Positions 1-13,100 of a stretch of 64,000 nucleotides of DNA are shown here, one piece after another. The position numbers were made by a program, and so were the translations under genes. The notes under the pieces are model-generated. The model did not search any database and was not told the DNA's origin. It saw only the letters and a list, made by a program, of their open reading frames with translations. Position 1 is the stretch's first letter. Each line of letters starts with the position of its first letter. The stretch spans positions 3,973,001-4,037,000 of the forward strand of contig NC_091972.1 in assembly GCF_036711975.1 (NCBI RefSeq), given 5' to 3'. Source of the stretch: Onthophagus taurus. Its lineage: Eukaryota; Arthropoda; Insecta; Coleoptera; Scarabaeidae.

Positions 1-1122
1 ATTTTGTATAAAACAATTTGGAAAATGATAAGTTGATGATGATGCACCATTGCCGATGTATAACTTAAAAAGAAATGGCCTTAAAAATAAGATCTAAATA
101 CTACTTCTGTCTGTCATCTGGAGATGGGACTCCGCCTGCGCACTTGTCCCTCTTATTATCACCAAGCACTTTTTCTTTAGAACCGTTTTTATCGCTTTGA
201 CATACGTTATCTATAAAGAGGAATACACTCTGTGTGTGTCGTTCTAGAATTTTTATTGATAATATTTTCAAAAGACAAAGGGATCCTTTCTAAATAACTC
301 AAAACCAAAGTAATTATTCAACAAATTTTAAATCGAAGCATTGGGACAATGCAATTCGAATTGTGTCCCTTGCTAAATCTCCAATACACCAATGTCAAAG
401 TAATTGAGAGTCAATTGGAATGTAAACTTAAGAGAGCAATGAATTTATAACACAAATTGGGCCAATTTATTACACAACGTGATTCGTATCGTCTCTATAC
501 TATTAGTTACAATTCTAATATATTATTTAAAAGCTATCAACTAATATTAAAGTGATTTTAAATAATATTACTTATCGCTTATTTTGAATTTTATAGCGAC
601 ATCTATTAACCATAAGGCATAAACAAACTGTTTAAATGTTATAAATGAAAGAAAAAAAAATAAAAATGGTAGTTTATCATATTATCAATTTTATCTCTCC
701 CCAAAATTGAGTGGCTACGCAGTTTGTGATCAAAAGTGGTTAATATTACATTAACATAAGATATCAATAATATAACATCATGGTCTTAAAGCTCTAAAAT
801 TACCAGCATAAATACCAAGATGTAAAGAATGTTGGGTAAGGTTATGGACAATGTAATGTCGGGTATATTGGGAAAGGTCAGTTATATTCATAAAGGTGAA
901 TAACCTCCAGTAAAATTTTGGGTAAGGTTATGGACGTTGCGCAATGTTGAGTAAATTGGGAAAAGACTTATTTTTATAAAGGTTAATGGTCCTAGGCAAA
1001 AAATGGATAGTGTTATGGACGTTTCAGAATTAATTAATTAATTAATCACAACTAAGAAATGCTGAGCAAGTTCTGTTATGTTTTCTAAGGTCTCTGGCCT
1101 TAGATAAGCAATTTTACTGAGT
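1..1122. other. AT-rich intergenic DNA, no gene seen
   Basis: No coding exon, RNA gene or clear transposon end was recognised here. The stretch is AT-rich and has an imperfect tandem repeat near its right side, listed separately. Confidence 0.5.
834..1020. repeat. Short imperfect tandem repeat, unit about 86 bp
   Basis: The motif gggtaaggttatggac occurs at about 834 and again at about 920, each followed by similar text (ttgggaaaaga/ggtc, then ataaaggt). A third partial start with gttatggacg lies near 1010. Two and a bit diverged copies are visible, with no coding potential. Confidence 0.5.
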
Positions 1123-1497
1123 TTGTGCTACAAATTACACTGGTTACCTATTCAGATCAAGGTTAATTGGTCTAAAAAACATAACCTAGCTGTTACCTAC
1201 AAAGTTAAAGTAAAATCAATCTTCATGAGAAAGTCAATGGAGTCTGGAATACATTTATTCCAGAAAATTGACGAAACAATGATCAAATTCAAAGGGTATC
1301 TGCTTATATATTCAAGAAAAGTAATAATCAAGCACAACTCAGTACAATGCATATTTAATCTTCACAAACCATGGTCTCCAAGTACTTTAACTTTAAAATT
1401 TTGCAAATATATGCCATTAACTAACAATGTTTACGTTTTTTTTAAAATCAACATATTTTTTTTACAAACTTACCCTCATCAAAAACTGATCCGATAA
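1123..1497 (+). pseudogene. Possible piggyBac transposase relic
   Basis: This is a 124-codon open stretch. Its middle reads KIDETMIKFKG, which resembles the S-[IV]-DE-x-M-x-x-FKG segment around the first catalytic aspartate of piggyBac-type transposases. The flanking residues no longer match what the family should have, and no piggyBac ends or TTAA pair were found around it. It is probably a decayed fragment. A chance match to a short motif is the main alternative. Confidence 0.35.
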
Positions 1498-2149
1498 TAA
1501 CTAAGGTGGTTCTTTGAAGTGAAATTCAAGATAAACATTGCTCTCCTCTTCTTTCATTTAAATAAGAAAAAATGTTAATGATTCCGATAAAACACGAACT
1601 TCAAAACTAAAATAATATTATTTAAAAAAACATTTAGAAACATAAATTTGAGGTTATCTCACCAATGGAAACGCGACAACTCCATATTTCTACGTATAAT
1701 CCTTCGGAAACACCACCATCAAATTATCAATTAAAAAAATCATAATTATACTCAATTTTAAGGCAAAATTAAAATAATAATATGGTAAATTAACGTTGAT
1801 TTTATAACCAAATAAATGACAAATGTCACAGACAGTTTGTTGACATTTACATCGCCATCTACACACCGGTAGTAACAATAAAGTTTCAAAATATAAACTT
1901 TGTGATTAAAAAAATTATTATTTTATTTTATAAGACATTAAACAAAAAACTTAAAATTATTTAATTTAAGTTACAACAAAAAGTTTTTATTTTTAAAATA
2001 AATGTTAATAAAAATAAATTTCGTTCGATCGCGCCATCTACACACCGTTACTGACATTAATTTGATTTAATTACCGATATTGTAGATTTCTGTGTATAAT
2101 TTGACAGTTCTAAAAAGTACATAACCATATGATCGATAGGCTCATTGCG

Positions 2150-2557
2150 GAAGATTAAACGAGGAAACGTAACGTTCGTTGCATACCGGTAACCGGCATC
2201 TAGAGACAACGATAACGACGACGTGTCGTTACGAGAATCGTTGCTCGCTCCGTATCAGACCGTATGCGATGAAGGTCATCGTCGTCGACGACGAACGAAC
2301 GTCGTGGCCCCACTACTCGATCTCCTACGCGTTGCCGATTATACGCTCACCATTTTCAACCAGTCAACAAGCTGTATAAGTACGATTTTGATTTTATAAT
2401 ACGACACGCGAAGTTGTCTACTTGGACGAGTGACAAGCGTGGAATTTGTTTGTGATAGTGTCAAAGAAAAAGGAAGGGTTTGTTGCACGAATAGTTAGTT
2501 TTGAAAGACTTTAGGGTTGAAAGAGTAAAACGTGAGTGCTAAAAAAAATAATTGAGA
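2150..2557 (+). promoter_or_regulatory. Putative AMFR promoter and 5' UTR
   Basis: A locally GC- and CpG-rich patch at about 2190-2350, with many CGTCG and ACGACG tracts, stands out from the AT-rich surroundings. It lies just upstream of the AMFR start codon at 2558. No TATA box is evident. A CpG-rich, TATA-less start fits a housekeeping gene. The transcription start cannot be placed from sequence alone. Confidence 0.45.
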
Positions 2558-5500
2558 ATGCCATACGTTTTGAATGATGGGGCTACGATATTGCCCACAT
2601 TAAAAGCTTACACGGCAGTTAGCGTCTTAGCTTTGAGTGCTTGTATCTATTTTGCAACTCAAACCATCAAAGATCCCATTTGGATGCAGTCTCAAATAAC
2701 TGAAGCAGTTGATAATGGACAAAATGATACTGAAAATTTCGAGGCTGGTGATTTATCTTGGGGGCAATATGTTTACCAGGTGTTTTCTGTTATGATTAGG
2801 GAACCTGTGTCAGTTTGGGTAAGTTTTTTACATATTTGGTTTAGTTTTAGGAATGTGATTAATCATGTTTTATTTCATTTGAACCTTGTTATCGAAGTTG
2901 TGACAATAATTGTGCCTAGTTTAGTTAGTAATTTATGTAACAGAGATATCTGGAACATAAATAAAGATAATTAATAGTAAAAATGTCATTGATATGAGGA
3001 ATAATGTAATGATGACTTTTGGTGGAGGAGCTGGGTTAATGATTTGTGTGATTTTAATGTATTTTTATTTGTTTTGCAGCTTTCTAACTTAAATTAGCTT
3101 AAAACAACAACATAATTTTAATCTATGACTGATCCATCTGTAATCATTAAATTTTATCATATGGTTGTTATCGTTAATCCCTCAAAATTGCAAACAAAAA
3201 TCACCGATTAAACCTCATAAATTATTTATTGATGATAAATCGGTATATTAAGAGAATAAAACGTTAAAAAATATAAATAAGGTGCCAGACGCCAATAAAA
3301 AAATCATATAACGTTTTTCTTTGAAAAATCTATAATTTTATGATAAACTTTTTATTGAGGATGTTTAATTTATTTTCGTTTGACAAATTAAATCCAATGA
3401 AATTTTAAAAATTATAAAAAAATAAAGATTTAGATTCAGTTTTATAGAAGCCAATAAAAATATTGTTTTGTTCTTTAATCTTCTTAATGAGTTTACGTGG
3501 TTAGTTTTCCTCAAATTATTTACATTTTAGTTGTTCTTTCCTGTTTAATCAAACATCCTAAAAAAGTGAAATGAAATAATTTTAAATCTGTAGGTGAGGT
3601 GCATATCGACATATGCCAATTTGCAGCATATGGTAAAAATGTTTTAAGTGAGAGAAGTTGTCGTGAGTGGTTTCAAAAGTTTAAAAACGGTGAGTTTGAC
3701 GTGGAAGACAAAGAACGTAGTGGAAGGTCCAAAGTATATGAAAACACAGAATTGGAAGCATTCTTGGGGGAAGATTCGTGCCAAACGCAAGAAGAAATAG
3801 CACATCGTTTAAAAACATTGGAAATGATTCAAAAACAAGGAAATGGGATTTTGCACGTGTGAAATGTTGCTTGCCAGGCATAAAAGAAAGGGTTTTTTGC
3901 ATCGTATAGTAACTGGTGATGAAAAATGGATCCACTATGATAACCCATAAAAAAGAAAATCATGGGGACCACCTTCCCATGCTTCAACATGGAAAAACGC
4001 CCATTACTACTCCAAACACGACAAAATTATTCTCCTATATGATAATGATAATCCAATATGGTTTGTCTTAGAAAGATTAAATTTGGCAGGCAGTCCAATG
4101 TTATCATAAGAAATCGTTTAACCCTAAAGCTAAACTCTTCAAAAGTTACATATGATTCGACATGTGATCCATTCGGTTCATATATTTCAGTAACTTAAGA
4201 AAAAATATTATTATTATTGACGAATCAACGAATCAGTGAATATGATTTACTATGTGAACTGCAGTTCTCTGTTCTGGAAAAATCATTAGAAAGTTTCTAG
4301 ACACTTCTGGACATCTTTAAAAACCTTCTAGAAATCTTTATAACTGTCTACAAAGCGTTTAAACACTATTTGATAATTACAGAGACCATTAGAAAGCGTC
4401 TAGACACTTTTGGACATCTTTACAGTCCCCTAGTTTATTACTAGAAGTAGAACTAACATTAGAATTAGACATATTCAGGTTTAGCCGTCTTGAGAGACGG
4501 TAAAAAATCGTTGGAAAGTTTCTAGATACTTCTGGACATCTTTAAAATTCGTCTGGAAATCTTTATAACTGTCTAGAAAGCGTTTATACACTATTTGATA
4601 ATTATAGAGACCACTAGAAAGCTTCTGGACACTTTAGGACATCATTAAAGCCCCTAGTTTATTACTAGAAATAGAACTAATACTAGAATTAGAAACATTC
4701 GGGTTTAGCCGTCTTGAGAGACGAGCGAAAAATCATTAGAAAGTTTCTAGACACTTCTGGATATCTTTAAAAATCTTCTGGAAATCTTTATAACTGTCTA
4801 GAAAGCGTTTAAACACTATTTCATAATTATAAAGATCATTAGAAAGCTTCTGAACATTTTTGGACATCTTTAAAGTCCCCTAGTTTATTACTAGAGGTAA
4901 AACTAATACTAGAATTAGAAACATTCGGATTTAGCCGTCTTGAGAGACAGTGAAAAGTCGTTAGAAAGTTTCTAGACATTTCTGGACATCTTTAAAAATC
5001 GCCTGGAAATCTTTATAACTGTCTAGAATGCGTTTATACACTATTTGATAATTATAGAGACCACTAGAAAGCTTCTGGACACTTTTGGACATCATTAAAG
5101 CCTCTAGTTTATTACTAGAAGTAGAACTAATACTAGAATTAGAAACATTCGGGTTTAGCCGTCTTGAGAGACGAGCGAAAAATCATTAGAAAATTTCTAG
5201 ACACTTCTGGATATCTTTAAAAATCTTCTGGAAATCTTTATAACTGTCTAGAAAGCGTTTAAACACTATTTGATAATTATAAAGATAATTAGAAAGCTTC
5301 TGGACATTTTTGGACATCTTTAAAGTCCCCTAGTTTATTACTAGAGGTAAAACTAATACTAGAATTAGAAACATTCGGATTTAGCCGTCTTGAGAGACAG
5401 TGAAAAATCGTTAGAAAGTTTCTAGACACTTCTGGACATCTTTAAAAATCGTCTGGAAATCTTTATAACTGTCTAGAAAGCGTTTAAACACTATTTGATA

Positions 5501-8500
5501 ATTATAGAGACCACTAGAAAGCTTCTGGACACTTTAGGACATCATTAAAGCCCCTAGTTTATTACTAGAAGTAGAACTAATACTAGAATTAGAAACATTC
5601 GGGTTTAGCCGTCTTGAGAGACGAGCGAAAAATCATTAGAAAGTTTCTAGACACTTCTGGATATCTTTAAAAATCTTCTGGAAATCTTTTTAACTGTCTA
5701 GAAAGCGTTTAAACACTATTTGACAATTGTAAAGATCATTAGAAAGCTTCTGGACATTTTTGGACATCTTTAAAGTCCCCTAGTTTATTACTAGAGGTAA
5801 AACTAATACTAGAATTAGAAACATTCGGATTTAGCCGTCTTGAAAGACAGTGAAAAATCGTTAGAAAATTTCTAGATACTTCTGGACATCTTTAAAAATC
5901 GTCTGGAAATCTTTATAACTGTCTAGAAAGCGTTTAAACACTATTTGATAATTATAGAGACCACTAGAAAGCTTCTGGACACTTTTGGACATCCTTAAAG
6001 CCCCTTAGTTTATTACTAGAAGTAATTTTTACGATACTTTAGCTTTCTAGGGTTAAGATCAATGGGATCAATACTGCAGGGTGTTCAAGCAAACTAATCT
6101 TTTAATTGGTTACAAGTAACACAGTGACATAGCTTTTGAAACAAGTTGATTTTGATTATCGATACTGAGATCAAGTATTTCGTAGATTTAACATCATTAG
6201 TTGCCAAACTAATTTTATAATGAAAATTATTTTTTGCTTTGCGCTGATTGAAGTTTATAAAACCGGACCTCTTAAACTTTTGGTTGCTTACATAAATTTA
6301 AATAAAAAAATGTTAATTTATTCATAAACATCTTAAATCAATTTGAATTATTATTTTTTACAATCATCGATAAGTTTGCTTACATACATTAAATGAACAA
6401 AAAATAACGTATCCTTAAATAACTACCAATACATTTTCTACAACTATTTTACATAGAAAATTAATGTTAACACGAACACGTTATAAACTATGTGTATAAT
6501 AAAATTTGTCCTTGTCGTTTTTAATTGTGGTATTGTTGCCAAATAGTTGCTTTAGATTCCAACACCTTGAATTCTATTTAACGAAATGAAAAAAAAATTA
6601 TGACGTAGATAATCACGTTATTATGTTAGATTATAATTGTTATGGGAACACATTGTAAGTTTTCATTCTAATCTGGAAACCTTATAACTCGTTTGCCAAC
6701 ACCACCCACACATACACATATTTATTAGACTACATTTAAAAACATTTCATTTATCATTTTAGTAGTGATACTAAAATATTTTTGCTCTCCGTTTATTTTA
6801 GTACGTTGTTTTTATTTTTTGAAACCTATTTCCAAAAATTATTTTTAAAACGAAAACGTAAGTAAAGGCATAAATATTGAGTTAAAATGTGTGTTTAGAT
6901 TTGTAACATTTTGTAGATGATTCATGTACTTAATAAACAGTAAGTGAAAAGTCATTGAATTTTTATTAGTAAGTTTAAAATGGTTACGTCGTTTTCAACT
7001 AGTACGCCAAATAAAGAGTTGTATTTATTGTTTATTCTTTAACAGTGAGATCTGGGTCGATAGAGAAATGTGTCAGTGTCGCTATAAATTAGATTCCGAA
7101 TTCGACCTGCGTTTGGCAACGAGTCAAGTGATGTTCCAGTATTTTTTTTATACGTTTCGTTTTATTTTGCGCCAAATGAAAAAACTTTGAAAATAGACAC
7201 CCAAAATATATCATCTTAAATAAAACCGTTGTTGATGAGACTAACATAAAAATCTCTTTTCATTCAATTCACAGCCTTTATTTTTCATTAATCTTCATGG
7301 ACTATCGCAAAATGTTAAATGCAGGTTCGTGATGAATAATGATTTGACGTTTATCAATAATTCAATAGTCCATAAGAATAGTCGTAATTTACGCTAAAGC
7401 GATTTGTTAGAGTATTACATTGCAAAACATAACGATGCCTTTCTAAACTCCTTATGAGTAACATTTACGATATTTTAGTTATGCAATATATTATTACTAT
7501 TTTTTAAAATTCTTTTTTTGACGTAAAACATTAGAATTTGACGCACTAAAATTTTCTTTAACTTTTCTATTACTATGTGAGAGTGCTACTTACCATTGCA
7601 ATAGATAAAGTTGCTCAAGGCTATAGTCATATTTAAAAATATCTATGTTTTTAGTTGTGCACGAAATTTATTAATTAAAGGTATCAATTTCAATAAATTG
7701 TAACTTATTATTTATTATAGATGTAATGCAAAGCGCGATGGAAAAATAGCAATAACAGATAATACTAAAATATTTGATCAATCTTTATCGCTTACACTTA
7801 ACCAAAAAGTACATTAAATTGATAACATGTACATTAATGCTCTTCTAATGTACGGGTTTACTCGATTAATAAAAAACGATGTTGAGTCAAGTTGAAATGA
7901 GTAATGTTTTAACTCAAACAAAGTTCTCAAATTTAAACATTTTTGGTAACTTTAATTAAATAGGTTCATGTCAAGATCTTTATTCAAGTACTTTAAATAC
8001 AGAAAGATAGAAAGCTACGGAAGATCGCAGTCTAGCTTAATAAACAACATTAACTGAATTACAGTGGAATCTCACATAACGAGCATAATTCGTTCCAGAA
8101 TCTTACTCGTAATGCGAAATACTCGTTAAGTGAAACAATGTTTCTTATTCATATAAATAAGGGACTTCCCCTACGTGTGTCACTCGTTATGCGAAATATT
8201 GATCGTTATTTTACTCGTTATGAGAGATACTCGTTAAGCGAGGTTCCACTGTAATTATTCTTCTTCTTCCAGTGGCGTTACAACTCGGAATGAGGCTTAA
8301 CCTCCTTCAATTTATGCCTCCAAGAACTCGTCGCAGCCGCTCACCAATTCCTTACTTGAAGCAACTCCAAAACTTTGTTATCTTGCCATCGCGTTCGAGG
8401 TCTTCCCCTTGGTTTCTTTATTGCAGATTGACCTGTTATTCGTTTAGGAACTCTTCTTTCACCCTTTCCTTCCTCGTCTTTAGCCCACTAAAATCTTCAG

Positions 8501-10111
8501 ATCCCGGCTTCCAGTTCGTGGTTATATCAAATATTTAAATACTCCTAATATATCTTCTCATTTGTCCAGAAAGTTTCGGGTTTAGCCGTGCCTCTGGAGA
8601 TAGTTCTAGGTCTAGTGTTAGTTCTAGCTTTACACTAGCACTGTTACTATGTTCTAGAACTAACACTATACTTAGAACTAGAATCATTTGGGTTTAGCCG
8701 CACGTCTCTAAAGACGGCTAAACCCGAATGATTCTAGTTCTAAGTATAGTGTTAGTTCTAGTTTTACACTTGCACTGTCACTAGAACTAACATTAGACCT
8801 AGAAACATTCAGATTTAGCAGTACGTCTCTTAAGACGGCTAAACCCAAATGATTGTAGTTTAACTATACGACATATAACTAATATATGGACCGTTTATTT
8901 TGAAAGTGGTGTAAGTCCATTTTCTCTTGTTTCGAGAAAATTAAAGGTTAACATATCTGTTAATTATAAAATTTAGGCAAATTATATCAAGTCTGGCAAT
9001 ATTTCTACTGTTTTACTAAACTGATGTATACTTACAGGCTGCAAATGGACTTACACCACTTTCAAAATTAGACAATTGTAAAAATTGTTTAATTTCAATT
9101 TTGAAAAATCAAATATAACTTAAAATATACTTCATATTGATCCAATTCTGTTAACAAATAATGACACGACATAAAATAGAAGTAGTATTTTTAATTTTAG
9201 ACGCTAATTACATTGTTAAAAATACAAGATATTGATAATATTTTCTTATGCTCTGCATGTGGCAGTGTTTCGAAATATGCATGATGCACCGGTGGTATAT
9301 AAGGTAATAACTGCTTGATGTCTTCATATTTTTCATAACTAATAGGCCTGGCATCTTGGTACAAAGGCGCCAGGGCGATTTTTTCAAATTTTAGCGGTCT
9401 TCCAGTATATGTAGGTAATAAATTTATAGTTTTAAATTCTTTGTCCTTCATCGATGTTTTATATAAAATAGTGTATGGACAACTTTTGTGAAACCTTATC
9501 CAACATATTTGCAACCAATTTACCTGTTCTCCATTAGTGTTTTTTTTAAGATTTTGTATTGAAACGAAATTCTCTCGTTTCATTTCATGCAAAATGAATT
9601 TATCATGTTTTCTACATTGTGTTATTACATCATAATAATCCTGTGGCGTGTAAATAAAATTATTTTTTCGCAATGCCATTTCTATGATGCCAAAATCTGC
9701 ATCGTTCGGAAGGTATGAATGCCCCGAGAGTAAAAATTTTTGATCAATTATGTCAATGTTATTTTCCAACGACTGGACAACCTTCAACCACATCAATGCC
9801 ATTTGTAAATTTCGATTTTGCCCAGTACACATTTTCTAAATGCCTCAAACTTGCCTAAACAGCAAGAAGCTACTTCTTGCGATCCACACATACATATTAA
9901 CTTTATTGTCGTGCAAATTGTGACAACCCTCGTTTAAAACATACATATTTCGCTTATAATATGCGATTGAGACAAATAATTTGGGGTAAGGTAAGGCTTT
10001 TTGTAAGTCAAAAGAGCAGGCAAAGTATTTATCAGGATTTTTTTATGCCAGAATTTTATCTTCTTGTAATTCTTGCTAATTCAGCATCTTGGAAATGATG
10101 ATGTTCATTTG

Positions 10112-10147
<36 letters not shown>

Positions 10148-13100
10148 CATATTGTCTTTGTACAAGAATTGTTTTTTCTTCGTCATCAGTTGTTGTCTTA
10201 ATTTTCATATTTAAGAAATCGCATTTAGCACAGGTATCGTTACGTGGCAAATGGAAGTGTAACTTGAAATCTCGAAATTCATTAACTGGACTCAAGTTAT
10301 TTTCCTTGCATTTTTCTAAGTATATATTTCTTATGTTTAATTCAGGATTTAAAAACATCCGTTCTGGATTTTGGGATCGAATATAGTGACTTTCAAATGC
10401 CGGAAAGCTTTTTATGTGTTCAATCAGTGTATTCGTCACTAGCTCACTAGTTCTTCTGCAAGAGCCATCCATTTTCCAACCATGTCTTTCGGAATATTCT
10501 CATGCGCTTTTAGCATACGATCAATTCGTCCAGTAGATATTTGGAAAGTATTAATGAAACATTTCTTACATACTAAAATGTTTCTACCAGAAGTTACCAG
10601 GTAAAATTTATAAGCATATGCCCTCATAGTACCCGAATTATTTCTAGGCTTTCTTCTATTGACAGTTTCACGTTGAACATTACAATAGAGAAATACATTT
10701 TGCTTATTTTGTTTATTTGTTGCATATACAGGGTGATTCACATAAGAACCGACACAGAACAGGGACATGTAGAGGACAATAAATTAAGACGATTTAACAC
10801 AACTTATCTCTATACTAAGTTGTACCCCTGAGGAGTTATAGGCCTTCAAAGTTGGGTCTTAAATATTTAAAACATTGAATATCTTCGTAATACATTAAGT
10901 TAGAAAAACCAAATTTGGTATTCGTTATGAGTGTACCGAGGGTATTAATTGGTAGCAAGTTGAGACCAATTGAGGCATTTGAAAGGGTTGATTACGGGTG
11001 ATGGTCTCCTAAATTTTGACAGATTTTTTTAACCTTTTGGTGGATTTAACAGATTATTACCTGATTTCATGTGGAATTTAATTCTAAAACTTTTTCTACT
11101 CTTATTATTTTTTAAAAACCATTGTCGTTTTCATAAAAAACTCAAATAACTAAAGACACGAATTTCGTTGATGCTACTTAAAATCATCGAAAATTCAGTA
11201 GTCGGCTGTGAAATTGTACGTCAAACTTGATAAATAGGTTATAAAACCTTGTCGTCAAATAACTTTATAATCTATTTGTCAAGTTTGACGTACAATTTCA
11301 TAGCCGACTACTGAATTTTCGCTTATTTTAAGCAACATTACGAAATACGTGGGTTTAATTATTTAAGTTTTCTATGAAAACGACAAAGTTTTTTAAAAAA
11401 TAATAAGAGTAAGAAAAGTTTTAGAATTAAATCTCACATGAAATGAAGTAGTAATGTATTAAATCCGCCAAAAGATTAAAAAAATCTGTCAAAATTTAGG
11501 GTACCATCACCTTTAATCAACCCTTTGAAATGCTTCAATTGAGTTCAATTTGCTACCAATTAATACCCTTGGTACACTCATAACGTATACCAAATTTGGT
11601 TTTTCTAGCTTAATGTATTACGAAGATATTGAACTTTTAAAAAATTTAAGACCCAACTTTGAAGACCTATAACTCCTCAGGTGTACAACTTAGTATAGAG
11701 GTAAGTTACGTTAAATCATCTTAATTTATTGTCCTCTACATGTCCCTGCTCTGTGTCGGTTCTTATGTGAATCACCCTGTATTTTCCTTTATTTTGTATT
11801 GCAGAATCTAAGTGCTCAGTAACAATATCCTCATTTGATGAAGATAGTAGAGAATAATAGAGATTCTACCTCTATTATTCTTCTTCTCTTTTTAAGATTC
11901 GTTAATTTGTTAGTTGTCATAAAATAATAATAATAATAATAAATGTCTTTATTGCACATACCATTGTATACAACAAAAGAAAAAATATATATAATAATAA
12001 CAAAAATTGTATCTATAGTGTAGATATATTCTAAACTAGAATGTTTAAACAACAAGAGACCAAAAAACTTAGTACCTAACACTACAAAAAAAGAAAAGAA
12101 AAAAAAATGGCATTGTGCAATAGGCGGGTTCCAGATAAAATCTGTTCAACCAACCTTACCACATACATAAACTTAATATTAATTATACTACACGCGTCCC
12201 ACGACAACGACAATACAATTTCTTGAATATTCCTCCCTCTCCTGCTCTGAACATTAAAAAAAAATGCATTCAAATGAATAACTATGACAAGGCTGCACAT
12301 TGCTCCAAAAATTTATCTTTATATAGTGTTTTTTTGAAATTAATGATATTTAGTTTTTTGATCATAGGCGGTAGCGTTCCATATGACTTATATATGTGAT
12401 ACGTAAAAGACCTGTGAAACAAAGAGGTTCTGTATTTTGGTGGATATATGCCATATTTTAATCTCGTTTGTAGAGCATTGTTAGCCCTTTTAAAAGTAAT
12501 CCTCTCATACAAGTATGTCGGTATATGTGTTGTGACGATTTTATGAAACAAAACCAAACTGTGCAACTCCCGGCGGATATCCATTCTGTGCCACCCAACA
12601 TCTTTCAGTTTGTGTGAGATTCTGTCATACTTCCGGATTCCAAAAATGAACCTAAGGCAACTATTTTGAACCTTTTGTATGCGATTCGATGTAAGCACAT
12701 CTATAGCGGGATGATACACAGGCGCCATAAAGTTGAAGTGAGACAGCACAAGAGAATCACATAACTTGTTTTTTAATTTTATCGAAAGAACGGATCGGTG
12801 AGGATAAAGTTTTCTTAAACATGAATACGACCTTCTCATATAAATATTAATTTGAGCTTTAAATCTGAAGGTGTTATCTGTTGTTAAACCCAGGCATTTT
12901 GCTTCCTTAACAACATTGATTCTGGAACCATTTATATGAATATCAAGATCCAAGATCCATAATATTGATTTACCATTTGTTCTTACCTATATCACTATCT
13001 GATGTTAATCTGAAGTTATCCATTTTAGGAAAAAAATACAATAAGTAACCCAAAGTAACCTAAACTACTAACTCTTGACACGTAATATGACACATAATAT

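Larger units (their letters stand above)
9197..11880 (-). pseudogene. GQN-family transposon protein, interrupted copy
   Basis: Pieces in order from right to left: EDIVTEHLDSAIQNKGK (near 11800), then across the inserted element ATNKQNKQNVFLYCNVQRE, then NTFQISTGRIDRMLKAHENI, LVTNTLIEHIKSFPAFESHY, FHLPRNDTCAKCD, and finally CTGQNRNLQMALMWLKVVQS, GHSYLPNDADFGIIE and YEDIKQLLPYIPPVHHAYF. The layout is shared with the copies at 40553-42319 and 35285-36216. It resembles insect proteins I recall being annotated as DUF7869; that name needs checking. The acidic residue before GQN could be part of an RNase H-like catalytic site, which is inference. A TA microsatellite and frame breaks make this copy inactive. 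Confidence 0.6.

Noticed and set aside
2179-2379. 66-codon open frame upstream of AMFR
   Set aside because: It reflects a CpG-rich, stop-poor promoter patch with simple CGTCGT-type runs and shows no family resemblance.
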